From Lachnospiraceae bacterium (GTDB lineage: Bacteria; Bacillota; Clostridia; Lachnospirales; Lachnospiraceae), in contig JAFSGE010000009.1 of assembly GCA_017434885.1 (NCBI GenBank), positions 1 to 39,732 of the forward strand: a stretch of 39,732 bases of DNA, in the 5' to 3' direction. Both the position numbers and the translations under genes were made by a program. The notes beneath the pieces are model-generated. The model was not told the DNA's origin, did no database searches, and saw only the letters and a list, made by a program, of their open reading frames with translations. Below, one piece after another: positions 24,682 through 33,372 of this stretch (its first letter is position 1; every line of letters begins with the position of its first letter).

Positions 24682-26130
24682 ATGCCGGAAATTAAATTTT
24701 ACAATCGTCCCGCAGTTCCCATGGAAATGCACAAAGTAAAAATTGTTCAAAAATTAAACTTACTTCCCGCAAGAGAAAGACTTGCCAAGATGGAAGAAGC
24801 AGGCTTTAATACATTTATGTTACATAACGGAGATATTTTTATGGATATGCTTACCGACTCCGGTGTTAACGCCATGAGTGATAACATGCAGTCCGCTATG
24901 CTCCGTGCAGACGATGCTTATGCAGGAAGTGAAACCTTTTACCGCATGAGAGATAAGCTGGAAGAAATCTTTGGTATCAAATACCTGCTGCCCGCCCATC
25001 AGGGACGTGCCTGCGAACATATTATTGCACAGCACTTCGTAAAACCCGGAAGTTGCGTCATCATGAACTACCACTTCACCACATCCAAAGCTCACGTTAC
25101 CCGTCTCGGCGGCCGTGTGGAAGAGCTTGTTAAGGACGAAGGTCTGATTGCAAAAAGTACATTGCCCTTTAAGGGAAATATTGACCTTGATAAAGTAAAA
25201 GCCTGCATTGAAAAGGAAGGAGCTGAAAATATCGCTTACCTTCGCTTGGAAGCCGGTACCAATTTAATCGGCGGACAGCCTATTTCCTATGAAAATATGA
25301 AGGAAGCAACTGAACTTGCAAAATCCTACGGAATTATGACGCTTTTGGACGCTTCCCTGCTCCAGGATAATTTATACTTTATTAAGACCCGTGAAGAATC
25401 CATGAAAGACAAATCCATTCGCGAAATCACAAGAATGATTGCCGATTTGTTTGATATGATTTACTTCTCCGGCCGTAAATTCGGCTTTGGTCGCGGCGGC
25501 GGCATTTTGGTACGTGATGAAAAACTGTTCCATGAAATGGAAGATTACATTACCATGTTTGAAGGCTTTTTGACCTACGGCGGTATGTCAGTAAAAGAAA
25601 TGGAAGCCATGATTATCGGTTTTGATGAGACCATGGACTTTGACATTATTTCTCAGGGTCCCCAGTTCATTAACCATTGTGTCAAAGAACTGGATGCCTG
25701 CGGTGTTCCCATGATTACACCCGGCGGCGGACTTGGGGCACACATTGATGCAAGACAGGTAGTAAGCCACATTCCTTCCGAGCAATATCCGGCAGGTTCC
25801 CTTGTTGCAGCGCTGTATCTTTGCGGCGGTATTCGCGGTATGGAAAGAGGTACTTTGTCAGAAGAACGTAACCCTGACGGCAGCGAACACATTGCTTCCG
25901 TTGAAATGGTTCGTCTGGCATTCCCCCGCCGTGTATTTACACTCTCTCAGACAGAGTATGTCATTGACAGAGTAAAATGGCTATATGACCACAGAGAAAT
26001 GATTGGTGGACTTCGCTTCGTGCATGAGCCTAAAACACTTCGTTTCTTTACCGGACGTCTTGAACCTGTTTCAGACTGGCCGCAAAAATTACTTGAAGCT
26101 TATATTGCTGATTTTGGTGAAGACCAATGA
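24682..26130 (+). CDS. Tryptophanase-family PLP lyase (substrate uncertain)
   Basis: A 482-residue PLP enzyme of the tryptophanase/tyrosine phenol-lyase family. Matching motifs: HQGRACEHI, AGTNLIGGQPIS, HIPSEQYPAGSL, RLAFPRRVFT and EPKTLRFFTGRL. The PLP lysine is Lys266 in SGRKFGFG (SAKKDAMV in E. coli TnaA). The strand that in TnaA reads DSARFAENAYF is DASLLQDNLYF here, so the Arg that contacts PLP (Arg226 in E. coli) is Leu. The family role is beta-elimination giving indole or phenol, pyruvate and ammonia, but these changes make indole formation uncertain. AGGAGG precedes the ATG. Confidence 0.75.
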   Translation: MPEIKFYNRPAVPMEMHKVKIVQKLNLLPARERLAKMEEAGFNTFMLHNGDIFMDMLTDSGVNAMSDNMQSAMLRADDAYAGSETFYRMRDKLEEIFGIKYLLPAHQGRACEHIIAQHFVKPGSCVIMNYHFTTSKAHVTRLGGRVEELVKDEGLIAKSTLPFKGNIDLDKVKACIEKEGAENIAYLRLEAGTNLIGGQPISYENMKEATELAKSYGIMTLLDASLLQDNLYFIKTREESMKDKSIREITRMIADLFDMIYFSGRKFGFGRGGGILVRDEKLFHEMEDYITMFEGFLTYGGMSVKEMEAMIIGFDETMDFDIISQGPQFINHCVKELDACGVPMITPGGGLGAHIDARQVVSHIPSEQYPAGSLVAALYLCGGIRGMERGTLSEERNPDGSEHIASVEMVRLAFPRRVFTLSQTEYVIDRVKWLYDHREMIGGLRFVHEPKTLRFFTGRLEPVSDWPQKLLEAYIADFGEDQ

Positions 26131-26184
26131 TATAAAAATGTTTGTGTAAAAGTAGGCTGATTTCGTTCAGCCGAAATTACCGAA

Positions 26185-26208
26185 ACGGCTGCAGGAAACT
26201 GCAGCTGT
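26185..26208 (+). terminator. Terminator of the tryptophanase-family gene
   Basis: A 10-bp stem ACGGCTGCAG / CTGCAGCTGT with a stable GAAA loop, followed by TTTTATT. Confidence 0.8.
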
Positions 26209-26364
26209 TTTTATTACCGGTCGGTTTGTGCAACTTTTTATTCTTCTTTTTCCTGTATTTATCAGTCTTGTTGTCATTTGCTGAAAAAATCTAGTAAAAT
26301 TTTTGTTAAATACATAGAAAATATTTTTTCCCTTATTTATCAATGGAAAGTTATTAAGAGAATA

Positions 26365-26431
26365 TGATATACTTACGCCTAAGCAACCGTGTTGCAAGGT
26401 GGTAGCCTCCCGTACTTATAAAGAAGGGAGG
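26365..26431 (+). promoter_or_regulatory. Toxin promoter and structured leader hiding the ribosome site
   Basis: TGA-TATACT (26365-26373) is an extended -10 box. In the roughly 60-base leader, CCTCCC (26406-26411) is the exact complement of GGGAGG (26426-26431), which is the Shine-Dalgarno of the toxin. A small hairpin GCAA/TTGC precedes it. Confidence 0.65.
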
Positions 26432-26439
26432 TGGTGCAG

Positions 26440-26532
26440 GTGGAATTGTTTACTTTACAGGATATCCTGTTATTTGGTACATTTCTCATTGCATTGCTTA
26501 CCTATATAGATAGGATAAATAAGCGAAAATAA
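26440..26532 (+). CDS. Holin-like type I toxin peptide (about 30 residues)
   Basis: A GTG-initiated peptide, MELFTLQDILLFGTFLIALL then TYIDRINKRK. It has one hydrophobic segment and a basic tail, matching the 'putative holin-like toxin' (TxpA/BsrG-like) peptides of Firmicutes. AAGGGAGG lies eight bases upstream. The frame also contains GTGs at 26431 and 26434, but those overlap the ribosome site. The expected action is membrane insertion and depolarisation when antitoxin RNA is lost. It is too short for normal gene calling. It sits in the 540-base gap between larger genes with an antisense RNA immediately downstream. Confidence 0.75.
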   Translation: MELFTLQDILLFGTFLIALLTYIDRINKRK

Positions 26533-26619
26533 AAATCCCTACCTTGTACTTGGCCGTCGAGGTAGGGATTTCATAAACTACTGTTAAGGCTAACCACTTT
26601 GTGGGCGGTTGCTCTTTAC
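26528..26619 (-). ncRNA. Antisense antitoxin RNA of the type I locus
   Basis: The predicted RNA of about 90 bases starts from a minus-strand promoter and runs toward the toxin. It ends at an 11-bp hairpin (arms 26533-26543 and 26561-26571) followed by TTTTTATTTT, and overlaps only the 3' untranslated part of the toxin mRNA, as in txpA/ratA. Its 5' part (GCAACCG ... GTGGTTAGCCT) resembles the toxin leader (GCAACCG ... GTGGTAGCCT). The toxin mRNA's two ends could therefore also pair with each other. Confidence 0.7.
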
Positions 26620-26625
26620 AAGCAC

Positions 26626-26653
26626 ATTATAACACATTTTTTTCTTGTGTAAA
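26626..26653 (-). promoter_or_regulatory. Antitoxin promoter
   Basis: Minus strand: TTTACA (26653-26648), a 16-base spacer, a perfect TATAAT (26631-26626). It is stronger than the toxin promoter, as expected for an antitoxin RNA. Confidence 0.7.
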
Positions 26654-26674
26654 GCATAAGTGAGGTTATTCATC

Positions 26675-27988
26675 TTGAAAAAATATTTAACTTTAATTCC
26701 TTTCTTTTTATTATTTTCTGCATTACTATTACAGGGATGTCAAAATACGCAAAAGGCGCAAACACCTTCTGCTGCAGACCCGATAGCAGATACCGAACAA
26801 GCAGTCGCATATACTGCCAATACAGCTTCAGAAGAAAACACAAATGACAAAATACTTATTCCGTCACCCACAGACTTTGTCACCGAAGAATATATGACAC
26901 AGGCTGACATGTGGAAGGTCTGTGATGATACAACACTTGCCGCTGTTATGAAAAAAGCTGCTGCCGGAGAGCCTGTGACTATTGCCTGTATCGGTGGTTC
27001 CATTACGCAGGGTACCATTTCTTCCGGCACAGACGATTCCTCTCTAAATGAAAGAAAATGTTACGCAGACATTTTCTTTTCCTGGTGGGAGAGCACGTTC
27101 CCCGATACAGAATTTACTTTCATTAATGCGGGAATCGGTGCTACCGACTCCTATCTTGGAGTACACCGTGTCGGAAAGGATGTTTTGGAACATCATCCCG
27201 ACCTGGTTTTAGTAGAATTTTCTGTCAATGACGGTTCTTCTGTCACCGACAAACGTAACTATGACAATCTGGTAAGACGTATTCTGCTTTCAGAGAATGC
27301 GCCCGCTGTCATGCTTCTTTTTATGGGACAGACAAACGGTGCATCTGCGCAGGATATTCATGCCAATATCGGTTTTAATTATAAGCTTCCCATGGTTAGT
27401 TACATGAACGTCCTCTCTGCCATGCTTTCAGACGGTACTTACAAGGAAAAACAGCTTTCAGGAGATACCACTCACCCTTCGGCCTTGGGACATGCCATCA
27501 CAGGAGAAATTCTTTGGAAATATTTAAACAATGTCTATATGGAATATGAAACCTTTGGAGAACCGATACCATTTACCAAAGAGGCTGTCACAAATGATGT
27601 GTTTCTGGATTCCGAAATTTTGGACAATACAACTTTAGTTTTGGATGAAACCGGAACCTTTACGGAAGGCAGCGCTTTTGCAAATTACAAAAACGGCTGG
27701 AGCAACACGGATACCGATTCCTCTTTGACCTTTACCGTAACCTGTAAACGACTGGGCTTTTTGTACCTTTGTACCACTGATGGTAAAAGCGGTCAGTTTG
27801 ATGTGTATGTAGATGGCGAATATACCGGAACATTAAACGCTGATTTCAAAGGCGGCTGGGGAAATTATGCCAAAGCTCAGGAAATCTTTGTAGGAGAAGA
27901 TGTGGCTGAACATGTTATAACCATTCAAAAAGCAGAGAACTCCCAAAGTGATATCTTCACACTGTTGGGAGTTCTTGTAGCGCGGTAA
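26675..27988 (+). CDS. SGNH/GDSL-hydrolase lipoprotein (probable carbohydrate esterase)
   Basis: About 437 residues. The signal peptide ends in the lipobox LLLQGC, so the protein is a lipoprotein on the outer face of the membrane. The SGNH blocks are all there: GGSITQG (catalytic Ser), NAGIGATDS, VEFSVND and DTTHPSALGH (catalytic Asp-x-x-His). A C-terminal beta-rich domain (about 310-437, GQFDVYVDGEYTGTL) resembles a carbohydrate-binding-type add-on. It probably removes acyl groups from polysaccharide. The start is TTG at 26675, nine bases after GAGG; a GTG at 26660 is in frame but overlaps that site. Confidence 0.85.
   Translation: MKKYLTLIPFFLLFSALLLQGCQNTQKAQTPSAADPIADTEQAVAYTANTASEENTNDKILIPSPTDFVTEEYMTQADMWKVCDDTTLAAVMKKAAAGEPVTIACIGGSITQGTISSGTDDSSLNERKCYADIFFSWWESTFPDTEFTFINAGIGATDSYLGVHRVGKDVLEHHPDLVLVEFSVNDGSSVTDKRNYDNLVRRILLSENAPAVMLLFMGQTNGASAQDIHANIGFNYKLPMVSYMNVLSAMLSDGTYKEKQLSGDTTHPSALGHAITGEILWKYLNNVYMEYETFGEPIPFTKEAVTNDVFLDSEILDNTTLVLDETGTFTEGSAFANYKNGWSNTDTDSSLTFTVTCKRLGFLYLCTTDGKSGQFDVYVDGEYTGTLNADFKGGWGNYAKAQEIFVGEDVAEHVITIQKAENSQSDIFTLLGVLVAR
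27937..27974. terminator. Possible terminator inside the 3' end of the SGNH gene
   Basis: GAACTCCCAA pairs with TTGGGAGTTC around a shorter inner stem. On the minus strand it is followed by CTCTGCTTTTTG, so it may end the convergent transcript whose stop is only one base from this gene's stop. Confidence 0.4.
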
Positions 27989-27989
27989 C

Positions 27990-28811
27990 TTATTTTCTCT
28001 TTAAAATTTTCCGAATCATCACGACTGCTGCTACAACAACAGTTACTGCTATGATTGCTACCGTTGCAATCATACCATCACCGACTTTTCCTGCAATAAA
28101 GATACTGGTAGGACCGTCAGCGCCGCCAATAATGGAAATTTGAGAAACTTTTTCGGGCATGCTTTCTTCTTGCTGAACGGGAATTGCATCTTCCGCTTCC
28201 TTGACTTCCTCTAAGGCTTTTTCTTCTGCTTCTTGATTTGCTTTTAATTCCTTCAAGTATTCTGCCCTGTCAAAAACAATCTCACCGTCTACATATAAAA
28301 TATCATTCCCATCAAAAGCAAAGGATGTGGTTTCTCCGCCGGATAATACAAAAATCTGCCATGCATACTCGCTGTTTGTCATATTTTCCGGCTGTGCAAA
28401 CTCCATATTGGCAGGATCTGTACTGCTTACCTCCATGGCAAGCCACACCTGCTCCCATACACTGCCCTTTTTATCTACGGAGATAAAAATATAGTCTCCT
28501 ACCTCCGGCACACTCTTGCCATGATAAGAAAATGCATAACGGATTTCTTCTATTATCATTTCTGCAGGTACTTCTTCAATCGGTATCATTCTTCCTTTTG
28601 CTGCATCCTGCTTACACCAAAATGCCTGTGCTACTTCTACTTTATAGCCTTCTTCGATCTCTTCCGTAACCGTGCCGATTACAAGGGCATCCTGCTCGCC
28701 GTGCATCATACGCCACTCTGCATCGGCTGCAAGTACCGTTACTGGCTTACAAACTCCTATCAAAATTGCAAACGTACAAAACAATATCAGCCATTTTCTT
28801 TTATATTTCAT
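27990..28811 (-). CDS. Secreted/membrane protein with C-terminal GGADGPTS motif
   Basis: 273 residues. It has a cleavable signal peptide (LILFCTFAILIGVCKPVTVLA), an extracellular region of about 150 residues with no recognised domain, and a Glu-rich linker (about 185-215). Then comes ISIIGGADGPTSIFIAGK, a single membrane segment and a basic tail (RKILKRK). The IGGADGPT string is the hallmark of the beta subunit of sodium-pumping decarboxylases, but the rest of that multi-helix subunit is absent. The function is not known. The orientation would place the N-terminal domain outside and the tail inside. GAGG is eight bases before the ATG. Confidence 0.65.
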   Translation of the reverse strand: MKYKRKWLILFCTFAILIGVCKPVTVLAADAEWRMMHGEQDALVIGTVTEEIEEGYKVEVAQAFWCKQDAAKGRMIPIEEVPAEMIIEEIRYAFSYHGKSVPEVGDYIFISVDKKGSVWEQVWLAMEVSSTDPANMEFAQPENMTNSEYAWQIFVLSGGETTSFAFDGNDILYVDGEIVFDRAEYLKELKANQEAEEKALEEVKEAEDAIPVQQEESMPEKVSQISIIGGADGPTSIFIAGKVGDGMIATVAIIAVTVVVAAVVMIRKILKRK

Positions 28812-28921
28812 ATCAATTTCCTCTTTCTCTAATGCAAATCCTTTCCAAGTATATTAACACCTTCATTTTACATTTTTCCCATACCGATTACCATTAAATA
28901 TTCCTTAATTTTTTGAAACAA

Positions 28922-28963
28922 AAATCCCGTCTCATCACGGTTTGCCGCAATCAGACGGGATTT
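28922..28963 (-). terminator. Terminator of the glucose-6-phosphate isomerase gene
   Basis: An 11-bp perfect stem AAATCCCGTCT / AGACGGGATTT with an inner CGG/CCG pair; on the minus strand followed by TTGTTT. Confidence 0.85.
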
Positions 28964-28983
28964 ATATTTGATGCTAATTTAAA

Positions 28984-30330
28984 TTACAATCTCTTTAAGA
29001 GTTCTTCTCTCTGTGCCTCATATCCGGGCTTTCCGAGAAGTGCAAACATGTTCTTCTTGTAGCTTTCTACACCGGGCTGGTTGAAAGGATTTACACCCAG
29101 TAAGTATCCGCTGACACCGCATGCAAACTCGAAGAAGTAGAATAACTGACCTAAGTAGTATTCATTTACTTCGGGAACGTTAACAATAAGGTTGGGAACT
29201 TGTCCATCTGTATGAGCAAGGATTGTTCCGTTCATAGCACTCTTGTTTACGAAATCAACGCTCTTGCCTGCAAGGTAGTTAAGTCCGTCAAGGTCAACTG
29301 CTTCTTCCTGCAAAATGATTTCTTCTCTGCTTGTTTCAATGTTAATAACGGTTTCAAACAAGTTTCTGGAACCATCCTGAATAAACTGTCCCATGGAGTG
29401 AAGGTCTGTTGTAAGGTCTACACTTGCAGGGAAGATACCCTTCTGGTCTTTACCCTCGCTCTCGCCGTAAAGCTGTTTCCACCATTCGGATACGAAATGA
29501 ACGCTGGGTTCATAGTTAGCAAGGATTTCAATCTGTTTTCCTTTTCTTAAAAGGATGTTACGAAGAGCTGCGTATTTAACAGCATCATTTTCTTCAAAAG
29601 GAGCTTCCAAAGCTGCCTTACGGCCTGCCTGTGCACCTTCCATCAACTTGTCAATATCAGCACCGCTTACTGCGATAGGAAGTAAACCTACTGCTGTAAG
29701 TACGGAGAAACGTCCGCCTACATCATCGGGAACTACGAAGCTTTCATATCCTTCTTCTGTAGCAAGATTCTTGAGGGAACCTCTTGCCTTATCTGTTGTA
29801 GCATAAATTCTCTTAGCTGCTTCTGCTTTGCCGTATTTCTTTTCCATCATTTCCTTGAATACACGGAATGCAATTGCAGGCTCTGTGGTAGTACCGGACT
29901 TACTAATCATGTTAATAGAGAAATCTCTGTCTCCGATAACATCCATTAAATGTCTGATATATGTAGAACTGATAGAATTACCCACAAAATAAATTTCGGG
30001 AGTCTTTCTGATTTCTTTGCTTACGGTGTTATAGAAGCTGTGGCGTAAAAACTCAATGGCTGCTCTTGCACCAAGGTAAGAACCACCGATACCGATTACC
30101 AAAAGCACTTCGGAATCACTCTGAATCTTAGCTGCTGCTTTCTTAATTCTGTCAAATTCTTCTTTGTCATAGTCTACAGGAAGATCAATCCATCCAAGGA
30201 AATCATTTCCCGCACCTGTCTTGGAAACCAATAATTCTTTTGCATCCAAAGCCAGTTTCTTCATGGATTCAACTTCCTGCTCCTGAATAAAGGGGGCTGC
30301 TTTGGAATAGTCAAATGTAACTTTGCTCAT
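28984..30330 (-). CDS. pgi: Glucose-6-phosphate isomerase
   Basis: A 448-residue cytosolic enzyme that interconverts glucose 6-phosphate and fructose 6-phosphate. Typical bacterial short-form signatures: [65 protein letters not shown] and [14 protein letters not shown]. It is a stand-alone gene with its own promoter (TTGAAA, 17 bases, TGA-TAAACT), an AAGGAG eight bases before the ATG, and its own terminator. Confidence 0.97.
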   Translation of the reverse strand: MSKVTFDYSKAAPFIQEQEVESMKKLALDAKELLVSKTGAGNDFLGWIDLPVDYDKEEFDRIKKAAAKIQSDSEVLLVIGIGGSYLGARAAIEFLRHSFYNTVSKEIRKTPEIYFVGNSISSTYIRHLMDVIGDRDFSINMISKSGTTTEPAIAFRVFKEMMEKKYGKAEAAKRIYATTDKARGSLKNLATEEGYESFVVPDDVGGRFSVLTAVGLLPIAVSGADIDKLMEGAQAGRKAALEAPFEENDAVKYAALRNILLRKGKQIEILANYEPSVHFVSEWWKQLYGESEGKDQKGIFPASVDLTTDLHSMGQFIQDGSRNLFETVINIETSREEIILQEEAVDLDGLNYLAGKSVDFVNKSAMNGTILAHTDGQVPNLIVNVPEVNEYYLGQLFYFFEFACGVSGYLLGVNPFNQPGVESYKKNMFALLGKPGYEAQREELLKRL

Positions 30331-30383
30331 AACATTCGCTCCTTTTTATAAAAAAATATCTTTTACTGTATTAACCATGTCCT

Positions 30384-30412
30384 AGTTTATCAGAGAACTA
30401 TGGATTTTTCAA
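30384..30412 (-). promoter_or_regulatory. pgi promoter
   Basis: Minus strand: TTGAAA (30412-30407), a 17-base spacer ending TGA, then TAAACT (30389-30384). Confidence 0.65.
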
Positions 30413-30448
30413 GGATATTAATACATCTCAAGGATTTGTACCCTATTG

Positions 30449-31042
30449 TTACAGCAACTTTTCATCATAAACGGCTCTGCTGCCGCCAACAAATTTTGCC
30501 CGTGTTCTTGCACATACCACATGTGCATTTCCGATTTTAGATACAGAAGTTCTCACCGGAACCGCCACCGCATCAAGATGCATACCGATTAAAGTATCAC
30601 CAATATCAATTCCTGCCTGTGCTTTTACGCTTTCTACTGCCACGGCATCATCCATTCTCTCATAAGCTGTAGTTGCAAAAGAACCACCCGCTTTGGGAAC
30701 GGGTATCACATTCACAATACACCACTTCTCCCTCTTAGCAACCTCTTTTTCCACAATCAGGGCACGGTTTAAATGTTCACAGCACTGCGCTGCCAAAAAC
30801 AGTTTCTTTTCCTTTACTACAGAATGTATCCCGTCAAAAACAGCCTGTGCTGTCTCAACACTGGAAAAGGTTCCGATTTTTTCACCCACCACTTCACTGG
30901 AGGAACAACCAACCACAAGTACATCTCCCTCTACAAGTCCTGCTGCATTTACCAGCTCCATAGTCACGTCCTGCGCTTCCCTTCGCACTTTTTCCAGAAA
31001 TTCCTGCTCCATACTGCAGTCTGCCACTCCGTTTTGTGTCAT
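30449..31042 (-). CDS. YwlG/TIGR01440 (DUF436) family protein
   Basis: A 197-residue protein of the TIGR01440 (DUF436, Bacillus YwlG) family, recognised by VVGCSSSEVVGEKIGTFSS, AAQCCEHLNRALIVE, VPKAGGSFATTAY and GMHLDAVAVPVR. The family's biochemical role is unknown; in other genomes it lies near glycolytic or wall genes. It follows the GH95 gene by 36 bases on the same strand and may be the last gene of that transcript. GAGG sits eight bases before the ATG. Confidence 0.88.
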   Translation of the reverse strand: MTQNGVADCSMEQEFLEKVRREAQDVTMELVNAAGLVEGDVLVVGCSSSEVVGEKIGTFSSVETAQAVFDGIHSVVKEKKLFLAAQCCEHLNRALIVEKEVAKREKWCIVNVIPVPKAGGSFATTAYERMDDAVAVESVKAQAGIDIGDTLIGMHLDAVAVPVRTSVSKIGNAHVVCARTRAKFVGGSRAVYDEKLL

Positions 31043-31078
31043 ATCAATTACCTCTTTTCTCTTGCTGTCACTGATTTA

Positions 31079-33316
31079 TCATAACACAAGCCTCTGCCCG
31101 TTCCAAACAAATTTCTTGGTTTCTCCCTTATTCCACGTAAAGCATTCCGCATACTCTCCGTATTTTAGGCAGGTTTCCATTCCTTTTTCCGCATAAATCG
31201 TGCATTCTTTCAATACACCCTTTTCCCATGTCAAAGAAATTTCTCCGCAGCCTTTGATGCGAAGTCCTTTTACAGAGCCATCTTTCCATGCCTTCGGCAA
31301 TGCAGGCAGCAACACCACTCTTTTCAAGGTACTTTGCACCAACATTTCTGCAATAGCCGCCGTCACACCAAAGTTTCCGTCTATCTGGAAAGGCGGATGC
31401 TTATCGAATAAATTCAAATAAGTCGAATTGGAAAACAGCTTCTCAATATTTTCATATGCCTTTTCGCCGTCCCAAAGCTTGGCATAATGATTGGTAATCC
31501 ATGCCCGGCTCCAGCCTGTATGACCGCCGCCCGCAGAGAGCCTTCTCTGCAAAGTAATCTCAGCCGCTTTTGCAAGCTCCGGCGTACCGTCAACAGTAAT
31601 CTGCTCCGAAGGATGCAGACCGTACAAATGGGAAATATGGCGATGCCCCGGCTCCCACTCTTCGAAATCCTCCGGCCACTCCATAATATTTCCGTGTTTT
31701 CCGATTTGCGTCGGAATTAATCTCTCTCTTGCCGCCTTTATTTTCTCATTCAGCTCATCATCCACACCCAAAATTTCTGCAGAATCTATACACTGGGTAA
31801 ATAAATCCCGCAGAATCTGATTGTCCATGGTAACACCGTAGATATTTGCTCCCTTTTCTCCGTCGGGCAGAATAAACGTATTTTCCGGTGAAACGGAAGG
31901 ACAGGTTACCAGATAACCTTTATGCTCTATCATAAAATCCAAGAAAAATTCTGCTGCCATCCGCATAATGGGAAAGCTTTCTTCCAAAAAATCTCTGTCG
32001 AGAGTGTACTGATAATGGGTCCACTGATGAGTACACAGCCATGCAGCGCCGAGTACCCAGTAAGAACCCGGAATCCAGTGGTCCTGTGTCGCAGTATCAC
32101 CGTGGATATCTGTATTGTGATGACACATAAATCCCTTTGCGCCATACATAATTTCTGCTGTCCTCTGCCCGTTCGGCACCATTCTTTTTATCAGTTCAAA
32201 CAAAGGCATATGACACTCGGAAAGATTACAAATTTCCGCAGGCCAGTAATTCATTTCTGTATTGATGTTAATCGTATACTTGGAATCCCAAGGTGGTGTC
32301 ATATCCTGATTCCAAAGCCCCTGTAACGTAGCCGGCAATGTTCCTTCTCTGCTACAGGCAATCAAGAGATACCTTCCATAATCGAAATAAAGCTTGGAAA
32401 GCCCGATATCCGCCGGTTTCTTCTCCGCCGCAAGTACTCTCTCATCTGTAGGAATCACATCATAAGCAGACAAATCACCCAAGGAAAATTCCACCCTTCC
32501 GTAAAGAGCACGATAATCCTTTACATGCTCCTCTTTAAGAGTCTCATATGCGGTTTCCTTAGCATGCCTGATTCGCGCAAGTATAGATGATTCCAGCTCC
32601 TCTTCTGTCACATGATAGGTAGTATCCGCGCAGAAGTACAAAAGTACTTCACTTGCATCCTCCACCAGTAAATGCTCACCCATAGTGTAAACTCTGCCGT
32701 CCTTGCTGCTTGCAGACAATACCATGGAAAAATCAAAACCGCCTTTACCCAAATTTCCGTAAAGACAGATTCCGTCTGTACCTACTTTTTTTACTCCGTC
32801 AAAAAACTTACTTCTGCCAAGCAGGGCTGAAAAATTGATTTTACCTTCCCCCTGCGCAGTCAGCTTCATAACCATTAAATCTCCGGGCTTGGAAATAAAC
32901 ATTTCTCTTTTATAAAACGTTTCTTTACAGGTAAACTCCTGCCTGTAAATCGCCTGTTCCAAATCCAGTTCTCTGTAATAACCCTGTATCTCATTAAGTC
33001 CTTCAAAGTCAATATATATATCACCTAATATCTGATAAGGATGCATACTGTTAGGGCAACCGGACATAGCAAGCTTTATCAGCCTCTCAGCTTTGGCAAT
33101 TTCCCCTTTTAATATCAGCTTGCGGATAACCGGAAGCTGCTCCTTCATATCCGGGTTGTTTCTGTCCACCTTACCGCCATACCACATACTGTCTTCATTC
33201 ATTTGAAGATGCTCATGCTCTATATCTCCGTATACCATGGCGCCCAATCGTCCGTTCCCCAAAGGAAGGGCTTCTTCCCATTCCTTTGCGGGCTGCCTGT
33301 ACCATAATTTACTCAT
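31079..33316 (-). CDS. Glycoside hydrolase family 95 (alpha-L-fucosidase type)
   Basis: A 745-residue GH95 enzyme without a signal peptide. Order: N-terminal beta domain (WYRQPAKEWEEALPLGNGRLGAMV, NEDSMWYGG), then the (alpha/alpha)6 barrel with WNQDMTPPWDSKYTININTEMNYWP, HRHISHLYGLHPSEQ, and FQIDGNFGVTAAIAEML (the Asp is the expected catalytic base), then a short C-terminal beta domain. GH95 enzymes release terminal L-fucose with inversion, mostly alpha-1,2-linked from milk oligosaccharides and mucin; a few act on L-galactose. The lack of a signal implies imported oligosaccharides. It lies 56 bases after the GH2 gene. GGAGG precedes the ATG. Confidence 0.92.
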   Translation of the reverse strand: MSKLWYRQPAKEWEEALPLGNGRLGAMVYGDIEHEHLQMNEDSMWYGGKVDRNNPDMKEQLPVIRKLILKGEIAKAERLIKLAMSGCPNSMHPYQILGDIYIDFEGLNEIQGYYRELDLEQAIYRQEFTCKETFYKREMFISKPGDLMVMKLTAQGEGKINFSALLGRSKFFDGVKKVGTDGICLYGNLGKGGFDFSMVLSASSKDGRVYTMGEHLLVEDASEVLLYFCADTTYHVTEEELESSILARIRHAKETAYETLKEEHVKDYRALYGRVEFSLGDLSAYDVIPTDERVLAAEKKPADIGLSKLYFDYGRYLLIACSREGTLPATLQGLWNQDMTPPWDSKYTININTEMNYWPAEICNLSECHMPLFELIKRMVPNGQRTAEIMYGAKGFMCHHNTDIHGDTATQDHWIPGSYWVLGAAWLCTHQWTHYQYTLDRDFLEESFPIMRMAAEFFLDFMIEHKGYLVTCPSVSPENTFILPDGEKGANIYGVTMDNQILRDLFTQCIDSAEILGVDDELNEKIKAARERLIPTQIGKHGNIMEWPEDFEEWEPGHRHISHLYGLHPSEQITVDGTPELAKAAEITLQRRLSAGGGHTGWSRAWITNHYAKLWDGEKAYENIEKLFSNSTYLNLFDKHPPFQIDGNFGVTAAIAEMLVQSTLKRVVLLPALPKAWKDGSVKGLRIKGCGEISLTWEKGVLKECTIYAEKGMETCLKYGEYAECFTWNKGETKKFVWNGQRLVL

Positions 33317-33372
33317 ATCGTTCCCTCCAACGTTTATCCTTTTTTCTATACTATTTACATGGACATCAATAC

